In this document: in pieces, positions 39,001-51,796 of the stretch | Position numbering within the stretch: the first letter of the stretch is position 1 | Layout: the number at the start of each line of letters is the position of its first letter | Notes under the pieces: generated by a model | Database searches by the model: none | Told to the model about the DNA's origin: nothing | The model's input: only the letters and a program-made list of their open reading frames with translations | NCBI GenBank assembly: GCA_033063855.1 | Contig: CP093831.1 | Location: 19,964,001-20,028,000, forward strand | Length of the DNA: 64,000 nucleotides | Origin: Smittia aterrima | Lineage: Eukaryota > Arthropoda > Insecta > Diptera > Chironomidae | Direction of reading: 5' to 3' | Position numbers and translations under genes: made by a program

Positions 39001-39756
39001 ACTTAATCCGATTGCACAAGACCACAGTCTAGATTCAAATTATCTCGAGTATCGAGTTCTCGCTGAGACTGTTAAAGTCCTCCCGGGCGATGACTTGATG
39101 GTAGAGTGTTCTTACAACAGCTATGACAAAACAAAGTTGACTCTCGGCGGCTTCGAAGCTCAGCAAGAAGTTTGTCGTGCAATGTTAGTTTATTATCCGC
39201 GACAGGAGCAACTCACATCGTGTCAATCAAAGCCAAAGACAAATTATTTCCTAAAGTCACTGAATATTGACAAATTACAAAACTCTCCACCGTTCGCAAT
39301 TGAATTACCAGTAAAATACGCTGGCAAAACGCTCGAGGAGCATTTGAAATCTTACGATTGGAAACAACAATTGGATCACTTCGAGAGAATCAGCAAGACT
39401 TCGCCAATTGATGTAGTTTGTTCAGGACTTGAACGAAAGGTAAACATTTCATTAAAGATTGAATTGACCCTGAAATGATGGATTTTCTTTATTTTCAACA
39501 GATCATCGAGGAAAATCCAGTCTCCATCAAGCAGCCGTTTAAACCACTTACAACGTTCTGTGAAAGTTTTCATAAGCAATTGCAATTGGAAAACGAAAAC
39601 ACCTTAAGCAATGTCCAACAAGTGAGAAGTAAAGTTCTTAGAAGCTCAGAACTAAGCATCTTAAGCTTATCAAACAGTTCAGAACGTTTCAACGTCTGGT
39701 CCTTTCTAATTTTAGTGTCAATAGGACTTTCTCCATTTTTGAACAGACGTTTCTAA
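36004..39756 (+). CDS. DBH/MOXD1-like DOMON and copper type II monooxygenase protein, probably non-catalytic
   Basis: Four exons, all phase 0: 36004-36270, 37787-37945, 38189-39439 and 39502-39756; 643 residues. A signal peptide (TLLLLLTLSVGKC) leads into a DOMON domain (about residues 30-145; THGYIGFGFARSENIYGADM). The two copper monooxygenase domains follow (about 205-500), and a hydrophobic C-terminus (WSFLILVSIGLSPF) fits a membrane or GPI anchor. Family enzymes hydroxylate catechol-type substrates in the secretory pathway using two coppers. Here the first-domain HH pair is IIHM (residues 247-250; only His249 left). His316 (LEVHY) is kept. The second-domain HTH is QTH (395-397), and the copper-binding Met of EEMC is Val470 (QEVC). 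At least one ligand is lost at each site, so it is probably a binding or structural paralogue. The frame is intact, which suggests purifying selection. AATAAA signals lie near 39910-39930. Confidence 0.85.
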
Positions 39757-40239
39757 AAAAGTCTATTGAAATTAGCATGCGGCAAAACAATCAAGCGAAC
39801 ACATTTCACGATGAACTGATTCCTGACGATTCTCTTTAAAAACAGATTTTTATATAAAATTGTGATAAAGCTGTTGTGATATTATAATTAGTAGGGCTGA
39901 ATATGTACAATAAAAAATTGTAGCAATAAAGACGCTTTAGATTTTAAAAGTTGGAATTGTTTCAAGCAGAAATTTATTACTTTCAGCAAATACTTTTGAG
40001 CAGTTTCAACTCCACGAAACAAAATAAATTCTTGCCACAGTTCTTACACCAGAACATTTTCATTCTATAGCGAACCCTGACAGCTTTGCTCCTCATAATA
40101 CTCCGCGAGAACTTCTCACACAATCTCGACTAAACTCAACTGATAGTAACCGAAGAAAAATGGTTTCTTGGTGGAGAAGAAGAATTCATAAAGGGGGTGG
40201 GAGCGAATGAGTCTCGTGAGGTTTGAAATTTATTCATTT

Positions 40240-40340
40240 CCTCCTCAAATTTTGTCGCTGCCAAACCTCCACGTTTCGAACTCCCCCCGGAAAAGGAAAA
40301 GCAAAGGAAGAAAAACATCAAATGAATAAAATCACTCATA
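40240..40340. repeat. Block repeated in inverted orientation (copy 2)
   Basis: Contains CACGTTTCGAACTCCCCCCG and ACATCAAATGAATAAAATCA, the inverse of the block at 30450-30545. It sits about 500 bp past the MOXD1-like stop. No other feature is seen between 39930 and 40676. Confidence 0.6.
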
Positions 40341-41142
40341 AATCACGTTTACATCGTTGCCGTTGTTTGCTTCTCTCTAGCAGCCTTTGCACAATCGAAA
40401 GAATTGTTTTTGTTGTTGGCAAACAAGAGTGAGAGAGAGAGGAAATCTTCTGGAAATTCTTCCGCTCAATCATTTGGCGCAAACAATCAATTCGAATTTT
40501 GTGGCTTCTCATTTAAAACAAGAATGAGTTAAAAAAGTTAAAAGTTAAAAACTTAAAATGTCTAGAGTAATAATAAATTTTATATCAAATAAAAGATTTT
40601 TCGCTGGCCGACTACGCTGGCTGTATGTAGCACCAGCAGAAAAAGAAGCTCATTAAGAAACGCCCTCATTGTCGTAAAACATCGTTAGAGAGAGAGAGAG
40701 AGAGAGAGTATTAAGGACTCGGACTAACCCTGTTTTACCAGACAGTTGCCCGATCAATTCCGGGAGGTTACCTCGGACATATCCTTGGGCCTCCCGAAAA
40801 AGGCTCCGGTGGCAATACAGCACACATAGAACTATCCTTTGCCTTCAGCAACGCCGTTTTCCTCGGCGCCATGAAGGCCATACAACCATTCATGCGCACA
40901 GACTCGAGGTGCCCAGGATATTGCGTCCTTGCTCCTGGGCTCGTATGCTTTGGTCAGTAGACCGAGATTATTACGCGTTCGCTTGATCGAGCCGTCCTTT
41001 TGCCCTTGTTCCCTAAGCCTTGCAGTTGATATGCTGTAAGTCTGTCCCATTGTCCCTGTTGTATGTTTGTCCCATTGTCCCCTTTCCTTCTGTTGACACG
41101 GTTCGGCGGAATGTTTTTAGGCTCCGTTAGGTGTCAGGCCTG

Positions 41143-41344
41143 AGCGGGTTTGTAGTCTTTAGGGGTATTGGTGTGAGAGCCTTAGTGATTGGCGACATGT
41201 TTGTCTGTTGGCGTAATTGCCTGGCGTAAATGCCTATGTGCGCGACGTGACCAGTCTGTGGTGTAATGCTTAATTCTGTGGTATTGACTGTAGAGATTGT
41301 TTCTCTTTGTGTTTTGTGGGCTTTGGCACACCTTGTGAGGTGCA
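41143..41344. repeat. 202-bp direct duplication within the insertion (copy 1)
   Basis: Matches 41499-41700 with only two base differences that I can see (GAGAGCC/GAGAACC and TAATTGCC/TAATGGCC). Flanking text is also related: ACTCGGAGTGCCCCGAT at about 41419 resembles ACTCGAGGTGCCCAGGAT at about 40902. This suggests an older, larger duplication. Confidence 0.95.
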
Positions 41345-41498
41345 CTTTGCCGCCCCGATGTAACCTCTCGTCAAGGTGGAGTGACACCTTTTGGGCATCG
41401 TCGCCCTCACGCGTGTAGACTCGGAGTGCCCCGATTAATGTATACTTGCTTCTGAGCTCGCTTAATTGGACAGCAGTCCGGGATACTGTTGATTTTAA

Positions 41499-41700
41499 AG
41501 CGGGTTTGTAGTCTTTAGGGGTATTGGTGTGAGAACCTTAGTGATTGGCGACATGTTTGTCTGTTGGCGTAATGGCCTGGCGTAAATGCCTATGTGCGCG
41601 ACGTGACCAGTCTGTGGTGTAATGCTTAATTCTGTGGTATTGACTGTAGAGATTGTTTCTCTTTGTGTTTTGTGGGCTTTGGCACACCTTGTGAGGTGCA
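41499..41700. repeat. 202-bp direct duplication within the insertion (copy 2)
   Basis: Second copy of 41143-41344, beginning AGCGGGTTTGTAGTC and ending CTTGTGAGGTGCA. The offset is 356 bp. Confidence 0.95.
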
Positions 41701-44053
41701 TACGGGAGAAATACATATCGAATTTGATTCTGTTACTTGGAGCAGAGTGTTCCTTGTCCCCTGAGTTGTTACTCTTGAGTTTCAGTGCTAACCTTCTGTT
41801 AGATGCGTAAACGCAGCTTCCTATGTAAAGGTGACAACCGGTGGGAGTTTATTGCTAAGCCTAGCAGAGCAAATCTCCCTTGGAGTCATCTGTGTTTCGG
41901 AAGCAAGAACAGTGTGAATTATGTACGCGAGCCCTAACCTCCTCCATGTCTCAGTGTTACTGATGTGCGAAGGAGGTACTATACCCTGGTAGTTAATACT
42001 CCTCTGTGCCGGTGTCGGTTTACCTCTTTGCAGTGCAAAGGGGATCCTCCTTGGCTAAGGGGAGTTTTTTTCGTGGTTTGAAATAATGTTTGACAGTCTG
42101 TAGTGCACTGGCTTAGAGAAGTTTCGATTCTTTATATTTGCTTAATATCAGTGAAGGTTGTAATCAATTGGATTATGATAAGTGCTAGTTGCATAAATGA
42201 TTCTACCTGCATCAGTAGCGATTACCAACTCAGAGAAATTGTAATTTGTTTATACACCGTTTGATTGTCCCATTGTCCCAATGTCCCCATGTCCCATCTC
42301 AGAATGAATGTTATTTGTTTATACCCCGATTGAGTGTCCCATTGTCCTATTAAGTTGGAATGTTGCAGTTATTATCTTGAATTCAAAAATTTGAATAATG
42401 ATTTGATTCGAGTCTGATGAGCCTTACTGCAAGAAGGCAGTAAGTTGCAAACGTCATGTATAATTGTGGTTTTACATGTCCCGTTGTCCCTTCTGGGTGT
42501 CCGGCCTGGGATTCATTTAGGCAATTGCCGATATCAGTCAGCTAATGATTGGCCGTAGGGAATTAGATTAAATAGTTTCATACTTGTTATTTGCTTTGGT
42601 CGAACAGTTCACCAGTCACAGTAAGGCTGTTACCAATTCACAGGAGTTGAGAGTTTGTTCCTAGGCATGATTTCTGGCCAAGATTGTCATTAGTTTATTA
42701 ATCATGTATGCTTTACGTAAGTGTCCCATTGTCCCATAATCTTTTATTTTCCCGCCCTTTGATTAGGGTTGTGATCAGAGTCACCTAGGTGACACCTTTA
42801 TTGAGTTTTTGCGTATGATCATAGATGGCTCCACTAATTGTAAAGTTTTTCCTAAGTTGACTTTGACTTAGCTGTGATTTAGTTTAGATGTCTACTAACT
42901 TGCTGCTGAGAGGCAGCTTAGGTGCATAACATGGTTGTATTATTGGATTGACTGACCCATTGTCCCTTATAGGGTCCCCAAGCATAAGTTTGGCTCTGAA
43001 AGTGCCAATGTCAGCTTGGTCAGTATGATGCGAAATTGACTAAAGTCCTCCCTTGGGAGGGTGAGATCGTATTTGTTGTTCAATGTGAGATCTGTTACCT
43101 AGAGATTAGGCTATTTAATCCTCCATGAAGATGCAAATAGCATTAATGCAGAGAAAAAACACATTCGGACGTTTTCTGTTTATTGTGATTGTTTATAGAG
43201 AGGGAATCACTAATCAATGAGCTGGGGATGTATTACTGTGCAGCTTCTGTAGGGGCCATGAGCTGTGAGTTGTACTTGTCGAGGATATGTGATCAATTCT
43301 CAGGGGAACATAATTTTTAGACACGGATTGTCCCCACAGTATATTTTAATCTAGATTTATGGCATATGGATTGACTATCAAGCATGAGCTCTGGTAATTA
43401 TAACGTAATGCTGGTGTTCTACTCTGAATTATAGTTAGTGAGTGGTTCTACTGTTAGATTTAATGAATTCAGGGTATTCCTTGTAGGTTGAAACCCGTTG
43501 ATGTGCACTGAGCATCATGATGTGATTCCGTGTGTCCCCATGTCCCAGAGTCTTAGATATTCTGGCAAGATGTGATAAGTTGCATTGTATCATCTTTAAA
43601 GTTCTTAGGTATCTTGATTCCTTGGATTTGTCTTCCTTGCGTGTTAGCTTGCGCGTCTTAGTGATCTGTGAATGGAGGTAAGGTATGTCACCTTCCACTG
43701 TGGTGGGTGGTGCTTAAGTAACTTGTCGTCGTATTGATTATGGCGATTAGGGCCGTAGATAATGTAAGGTCAGGGAGATGTATGTGCTAAGGATGTGTAT
43801 TCATTACTCAAAGGACATGAGCTTTGCAAGTATGAATGAGGCGGGACAATGGGACAATTTGTTGGATGTGTGATGGCTCGCATATGTTTGAGCAAGTATG
43901 ATTTTGGCTCGCGTATGTTTGAGCAAGTATGGTTTTTAGCTCGCGTATGTTTGAGCAAGATGTCTATGGCGATTAGGCCTATGTGATTGTGTGCGGGATG
44001 ACCAATCAGGTAAACCGGATTAATTGAACAACCAACCACCCAGCGTAGTCCTC

Positions 44054-44630
44054 ACAAGATACCTTGTTAGAGGGGCTGAATGGGAGGCAATCCAAGTAAC
44101 CGATTTGTGTCTGTTAAAAGTGGTTTACCACTTGGCTTGCTGTGGTGGTTAGAGTCGACTTGATGTCTGTAGATTAGGGCTTTAAGACTGAGTGTCAAAG
44201 CGGTTCCCATATATTAACCATCATCACAGAGTTGCGTTCACAAGATACCTTGTTAGAACGGTTCTCTGGGAGTCGGCCGTTATACGGAGACTTTCCTGTG
44301 TACCTTGCTGATTTTACCAAAATCACTAGAATGCCGAAGGCTGATGGAGATTCACCCTTAACTACCAACCTAGTTGGAGTGAAGGAACTCAATGTCTTAC
44401 CAAGCAAGACTTGGTAACTGTCATGATTTTGAGATTTTCTAACCTCATGTTGGGAAATTTTTCAACTAAGTTTCATCGCTAAAACGATGATTTCCGGAAT
44501 GACCTCCAACTTGCACGGCACCTCCGATGTCCTGGGCACTGTTTGTGGTCACTTTTAAGATTTAATCCTGGCTTATATTGAGGAAAATGTAAACTAAGCG
44601 CCTAAGCACGTCATTCACGGGATACCCCGT
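44054..44630. repeat. Three small hairpins with covarying stems and a constant ATAC loop
   Basis: ACAAG-ATAC-CTTGT occurs at 44054-44067 and 44239-44252, and ACGGG-ATAC-CCCGT at 44617-44630. Each is followed by TTAGA (TTAGAACG in the last two). The last copy lies 12 bp from the element's right end. The stem bases change in a paired way while the loop and the downstream sequence stay. Confidence 0.7.
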
Positions 44631-44655
44631 TAGAACGACCCCAAACATCGTTAGA

Positions 44656-47600
44656 TTTTCTGTAGACTCAAAACAATAAATGAATGCAACGATTCATCGT
44701 TTTATTAAACTCTCAAGTTACATGTTTCATTAAAGTCCTATTTCAATTTTTTTTAAATTGATACGTCATGACTAGTTCATCTTTCATCACAGTCATAGTA
44801 AGTATTTAATTGGCACAAAAACCTTTTCTAGCTAGTCATTAAAATGTGTGTAGTCATAAAACAGAAACTTTCAATCAGAAGGAAGTTGCCAATTAAACTT
44901 TTCTCAAATAGAAAATTCATTATTTTTCTGCATGTCATTGGTTCGCAGCAGAATCGAAAAAAAAAACTTCACGAAACATGGAAATCAAATAACTGTTTAC
45001 GAGATGTATTCAGAACAAAAGGGGTGCAAATTGAATTGTTTCAAGAAGCATAGAAGAAGAAAATTGAAACGAGATACATTAGATTTGAGGGTGAGACGGC
45101 GAGACTTTGCGTATGTCGAAATCAATTTGTGATGGAGAGTTGTTCGTTTAATATTTGTTAGTCGTTAGTCTCTATCGAGAAGATGAACTAAAACTCATTC
45201 TTAATCATTTCAAATTTCAAAGCATTCACCAAAACTTGAAGAAATAATTGAAGTTAAAACAGAAGTTATTTTATTTTGATCTTTGAAAGAAATCTTTGTC
45301 CATTCAGTGCATGTTGGTGAATACATAAAATAGTTAAAAGCTTATAAAACTGGTGATCTCTTATAAAAATCTTAGACTTGAATCTTTTAGATTTCTTGCA
45401 GATACCCATTTCATGCAAATGCAAACAAAACGCATCGACATTGCAAGCTTATTTCAAATGTTTGAATAGTCTTCAACATTTGCCTTTGTGTTTAGTTTCA
45501 AAGAGAATCCTTTGATATCGCAGAGCATTCTCATGTGAAACAAATTGAATTGAAGTTGAAAAAAACTTTGAAGTTGCATAAACGATGAAAACAAGTATCT
45601 CACTCGTTTTCGTTATTTTACGATTCATGATAAAGCTTTGAAAACTAAACTTTAAAATCAAGAAAGCACTTGAACTTAATTAATGAACAGTAATTGAATA
45701 TTGATGCAAGTTTGCTAAAAACTTTTCGACTTAATGCGAAAAAGAAAGGCCAAGTTTCTGCATCACAGAAAAAATGAAAACTTATTCATCCACGAAGAAA
45801 ACTTTTAATGAAGATTTGAACATGAAGCAATACTAAATCCATCAATTGTTTGCTTAAAGTAATGGCCGTTTCGTTCCTTCAGTAATGGAAAAATCTTTGT
45901 TTTCTTTATTCGCTCTCGACAAATTCAATCTTCATCAACAATAAGAGGCACTTTGGCTTCATTGTTTTTGACGTCTAGTGGATTTCAAATTGTAAACATA
46001 AAAAAGAGAGAGAGCAGATGAAACTTTGTCGAACAGCTAGAAATCAGGCAAAGAAAATACTAATTGTCCCAATCCAGCTTGATGAATTTTCATGAGTTTT
46101 ATAAAAATTCAATTTTACGCTCGTCTTTGGCAAAAAAATCTTGAAATATTGAAATGGCATTAATCCTCGCGAAAAGATGTAATATTCTATTTCTTATAAT
46201 TTCATTCTAAAAATTGAAAGAATTGTCTTAATTTGACTTGATTTTTGTGAGGGATATGAAGAAATATTACATTAGAGCTAAGCTAAACTTTCAACATTCA
46301 ATGTCGTGTTCGTTCCTGTGTTTTGCTGATAGTCGTGCATGTTTGTAAACAATTATGCAAATTTGAATTTGAATTTCAAAGTTCATAGAAAGTGTACAGG
46401 GAATTAAGCATTTTTCTGAACATACCAGTTCGCTAGAAATCGGAAACAAAGTAAAAATTGCTTGCTTTCACGAGCTTTACGTCTTCTTTTACTTTGCAAA
46501 ACTCGTTATCTGAAAATCCTTAATCCCAGTGGAAAAATTGGATAGAAGATAAATTGAGATTTTTTTCTTCACCTGGAACCTTTCGAGGATTTGAAAGCTT
46601 TTCTCAGACTCACAGGAATGAATATTCGTGCAGGAAGAGTTGAAAATCTTTTCTTCAAGGAAATTTTCATAAATTACATCACAGTTCTCGTTTCAATTCT
46701 TCTTTTGAAAGAACGAAAGACCTTTCGAAGTTCCTTCATCTCCTGACGACCCTTTTCTTCTCTAGTTTGAAGAAACCAAACCTTTCCGCTTAGAACGGGA
46801 AAACTTTTACAAATTGTTGAACAATGACTAATGGGATTTCCAACTCAGGTTCTGACGATGCAATAATATACGTGTTGTCTTAAATGCTAGGACGGATTTC
46901 AGGTTTAAAACATTTATCTACACGTTTCGATGACAAACTTAATGTTTAACTTCACAAGTTTCACAACTGCAAGAGCCAAACTAATCTAATTTTTATTTCG
47001 AATTTCTTCTCAGACATTTCAATTTGAAGAAAAGAGAGTAAATTTTATTTGCACAAACCAGCGAGAGAAATAGACATCCTAATGAAGACGTTTGGGAGTA
47101 ACAAAAGAATGCCTTCGAGACATTGCCTGCTCATCCGTTCAAGTGGAAGTCTTATTTACAATGTGAGCTGAATTTTCATTTCATTTTTTTTTCTAGCAAA
47201 AATGCTTGAAGCTCTTTGATATGAAATACGCAAAATCAATTTGAAATTATTTTCAATTTTTTTAAAAGTTGAGCGAGACTGTCCAAGGAAAAGAATTCAA
47301 ATTTTATCTTGAGTTTGAATGAAATCTTCCAAAATTTCAAAAGTTTGAAAAAATTTAGTTGTTACGACCCAACGAGAGAAGGGATTTTCCTACCAATTCA
47401 ACTTTAATTTTCCTAAATTGATTGCTATCTGTCTTATTATTTGAACCGAAAGAAATTGATATATGGATCGTATTAAATTTCGTGTGAAAGCTAGGAGCAC
47501 TTAAGTGAAACCTCGATTGTGAAAGTGAAGCGGTCACGTGACGAATTAGAGTTCATTCTCACATTTCTATTAAATATGTTTAAAACACCTTTTCGAAGTT

Positions 47601-50600
47601 ACGTGATGCATTAAACCTTCTCATCTCCATTCCTTTTATTCTATTTGCTCATTATTTTCTTTTTCACTATCTCAATCACATTTTCTTTTATTTCGGAGAA
47701 TAACCATAATCTAAAACGATATTGCCTTTGCAAACGTGAGTGGGAATAGTTATTATTTGGGCCGGCTAGCGAACGAACTTTTATCTTTCATCATTAGATT
47801 TTATTTTTTGGCTAGTAAGAAGGTATGTAGGTTTGAACGAGGGATATTTCTTAAGAAATCAATTTTTCTGGACTACTGAATTGGGCTCACCTGAAAGGGC
47901 CTAATCATTTCCCTAATAAAATGTTGTTTCAGGGCAGAATTCATAAAGAAGATTCAAAAACTTTGAATCAAAGTCAGTGAAGACTTAGTTGCAGCAATTC
48001 ATCGAAATCGACGACAAAATGTTTGCTTTCGAGAAATGGCGCGGATTTCTTGTCTAAAATATCAAAGTTTTTCCATAAAGAACAAGTTAGCCATACGACG
48101 TTTTTCTAAACTAGAATGAAGTCGATTCAAAAGAAAATCGATGTCGCTTTACGACTTTTCCTGAGTAAAAATCCAGAAAGGGAAAAGTTTGAATTTATGA
48201 ACCGAAAACAAAATAATTAGATTAAAATTTCCCCCATTTCTTTTAGCTTGAGAAAAATTAGGGTGAATTACTTTTACGAGCATTAAAAGACAAAACCTAA
48301 CGAAGTTGCCCACAAATTAATGCGTTGAGCACTAAAATTTCTGCAAACCAAAAGTGACGAATAACCGCAATAATTATATTCTAGTTGGAGCAATAAACTG
48401 GAATTTATTATAAAAGTTGTTGCTTTAAATTAAAAGTTCTTATTTAGAAATCTCCTTCAGGAGACTCAGAGAATTGCAAATCAATCAGCTAATCGAATTT
48501 GAGAATACATCTGGATAAAAAATAAAACTTTTAGAAGTCCCCCATTCACATTTCTCCCCTCCAGGCGAAATCAAGATGCGTAGCGTCAACAAAATGATAA
48601 AATAAAAATCATTTCAACCGGCTCTTAATAAATTATAATGACACAGGATTAGTTCTCTCGCCCTAATAAAAATTAAGTCTTGTATTGATTTCCCAGAAAT
48701 TTACTAGACGTGGAAATAATCTTGTAATTTTTGGCAGAAGCTGTAAAAATTAGAGATTTCTTGCACGCAATCGATACTTCAAGAAAATGAATTTATTAGA
48801 ATCCTTATATGTTGGCGAAAGACCCTTTCACACAATTTTCCTTAATTGATTTTCATGTTTTCTCTTAAACATTCCTTCGAAAATACCATCAACAAAAATT
48901 CTTATTTACTGTGCCATTCGATCACAGAAAAAATAATGAAAAAGCTCTGCTTTTAACCTTTATCAGAAACCAGAAAAGTTTTATTAGAAACATTTCAGTA
49001 TGATTGAACATATGCAATGTATTTTCGAAAAAATTAAATGAACTTCTCACAGAAGTGATTAATTGTCATCACTTAGAAGTCAATAGACTTCCCTTGAACG
49101 ATAAACAACTAAGCAAAGCCAGAGTTTATTAATTACCAGCTCGTCATACTTTCCATTCCGCAACAGAGTTTCACGAATGCCTTTTTACAACACACTTGCT
49201 TTGATCTTTAAAGGATTTGCACTCGACTCTCACAGGATTTCTCTTTAGAATTCAAAAGCATCATCAGCGTATTGAGTCTAAAAGGATATTTCTACGCTAT
49301 GAAGTCCTTAAGAAAGCCATGAGGAAAACAAAGCGCAGAAAGGATGGAAATATTAAAATGACATCATCAAAGAGAAAACATGCTTATTAAAACATTTGAA
49401 AAGCCTTTAACATTTCGTTCTTTTCAATCATTATACTGTTTTCATTTATTCAAAGTTATCCTTTGATGTCTGTGAATGTGATGTTACTCACTAATGCTTA
49501 TCGTAGAGACTTCCCAACGTCGGCCAGAGTTTATTCATCCTTTACTGAAGATTTCATTTTTTTCGGTGGGGAGAAGTCATAATGTGATGAATTCTCCTTT
49601 CTCTCTAAATACTTTTCGTTCTTTGAATCGTCAAATCCTCACAAACAGCCAAAGGCAGAAATTTTCACTTAGTCCGTCAGACGTCACCGGAAAAATGAGA
49701 ATCGGTATTCGTTTTGTGGATGAATTCGTTTTGTTATAAATGGTTGAAATTGAGCGTGAAATTCTGTGTGCGAATCATGCCCTCGCCGGCGAAAAAGATA
49801 AAAAGCAAAAGTTAAGGATTGGGAAAATGCCAGCAATTGTTGTCGGAAATGATGATTAGATTTTTATGCCTCATGAGTCAGGAGTCAGGAGACGTTTCAT
49901 CTGAAATTTGTTTTATTGATTTTCCTTTTGTGTGTGTAGCGACGATTCGCAATTTCAGATTTAAGCAATTAAAACTTATCAATGAAATGTTTTGAAAAGT
50001 TGTGGCAAACAATAAATCGAAATAATTTCTGCTTTGGCAGTAAAATTTGCTTTCATTACCTTCCCGAATGATGTTTTTACAAAATATTTTTAATACATAA
50101 CGCGATAAAAACACAATTAGAGTTAACAATACTTTTAAGATTACCACAACAATATGTTACAGATTTACATTTGAAGGGGGAAAGAATTTAAATTTAATTC
50201 AACATCAACAAATAATCTTATTTGATGAAACCTCTGCGAGTTGGTAAAATGTTTTGATAAAACTGATGCCACATGCCGCAAAATGCGAGGAAGACACCCT
50301 CAACTCGAGTCAGCTTCATAATTAGATTTCTCGTTTTATTCCTTTTCATTGGGAAGGGAAAGATTTTTGAGCGCGAATTCCATTTATTTAAAAGCTTTTC
50401 ATTTCCGCTCAGGAAATTTCTAATCCATATCATGAAATCAATTTCAATTTCCTTTATTTGTCGAGGACAATAAATAAAAACGATGTGTAATTTAGATTCC
50501 AACTCCCTTCAAAAGAAAAGAGAATTTATTGCGTTGTCCTCTTGACCAGAGCTTTTTAGCTTTCTCCATAGATTGTGGATAAAATAAAATAAATAAATTT

Positions 50601-51788
50601 TAAAAGCTTGAGACAGTTTTTTAATCTAAAAGTCGATTAAACCTATTAAGTTCTGTTTTTCCAATTAAAGTTAATTAACCTCTAACGTACAGCTGTTTGG
50701 CCCTACCTCTAAATTGAGTGCTATAATGTGCGAGCTTCAATAATCCATTCCTAACTATTGCGTTAGCGTCTAGGCGTAAATTGTTCTTGCCGCGAGTAAA
50801 GGGTAGGAAGTTAGCTGGTTCAACGCTAATGACGACTTTCTAAAAATGAAAAATGTTATCGAAAGAGGGAAAAAAATCATTTCGGCCAATGCTAATAAAT
50901 TAAACAATAATTTCATTGCGTAACTTCCACTGTGATTCCTTGTTATAAATTAAGAGCGATAACAAGCGACGTTTGGTTTTTCCTGCAGGCGCTAAAATAT
51001 TCCATCACAGGATTGACATTCCTAAACGACTTCTGCATCACAGGAAAATGAATCAGGAAATTCGACTAATTTCTATTTCTTTCTGCGTAATACATATTTT
51101 ATTTGTTTGCCTCAGAGCGCGAGTGCATCGGATAATCGATACTTCTTTTTATATCACATTAGCCATACAGGAATTACTCTACTTCTCTCATTTCGACTTA
51201 ATTAGGATTGTGCACGCGATGTTTAATATACAGTAAAGTTTCTTTAGCGTGATGAAATAATAAATAATAGAAACGATATTTCAAAGAAAGTTCTCTTTGC
51301 TGTATAGAAGAAATAAGAAAATCAATCAAGGAATTTTGTGGAAAAGGGTCCTCGTTCAGAAAACTCTCTAATAAATTTATATCCTCGAAAACAGGCTGAC
51401 TACCATTTAAAATGAAGAAAAAGTGAGAAAATCGTTTTAAAAGTCGAGAAGAATTTTTTACAAAAATGGTCGTCGATTTGCTTGAATTAATATTCGGAAC
51501 TTCAACTTAAACACAATTATTTGAAATATTTTATTTCGTTTTAAGAGTTAAAAGGATGGACAGTCTATAGATCCCCTCAAAAATCCCCTCAAACACTGCG
51601 GTTTAGCGTAATTGCGAGGGTTGGGTTCGGTTTCCCTCAAAAGAAGTTCATGATACTCGTAGAAATAAGAAATTGAAAGAAATATCAACGCTGACGCTAG
51701 TGATGTTAATGCAAATTGAATTTGTTGTCATATGTCTCATGCATTACTTAATTCCCCTCTCTCTTAGTTTGTAAGGAGAACCTGGCTT
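44656..51788. other. Gene-free AT-rich region
   Basis: No exon with convincing splice context or motif is visible in about 7 kb. ORFs of 60-94 codons are scattered on both strands without recognisable domains. A more balanced-composition patch at about 50,690-50,830 stands out from the AT-rich background and might be a conserved non-coding element. That is only a guess from composition. Confidence 0.5.
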
Positions 51789-51796
51789 CTTAGCAA

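Larger units (their letters stand above)
40690..44642. mobile_element. 3.95-kb ORF-poor insertion flanked by 13-bp direct repeats
   Basis: AAACATCGTTAGA lies at 40677-40689 and again at 44643-44655, bracketing a segment whose base composition is clearly richer in G and C than its surroundings. It opens with an (AG)n tract (to about 40708) and ends GATACCCCGTTAGAACGACC, CC. It contains no ORF above about 90 codons. GTCCCATTGTCCC and close variants recur near 41043, 41071, 42268, 42334, 42478, 42721 and 43527, and inverted near 43842. Read on the minus strand, the (AG)n end would be a 3' microsatellite tail, as in some non-LTR retroposons. The long target duplication fits that class, but no enzymatic domain is recognisable. 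The family is unknown to me. Confidence 0.7.

Noticed and set aside
40690..44642. Bacterial or viral DNA insertion, given its higher GC content
   Set aside because: There are no ORFs of useful length and no recognisable genes. The internal repeats and the target duplication fit a mobile element better.
44844..45132. Pair of overlapping ORFs of 66-69 codons
   Set aside because: No motif, splice support or composition difference from the background.
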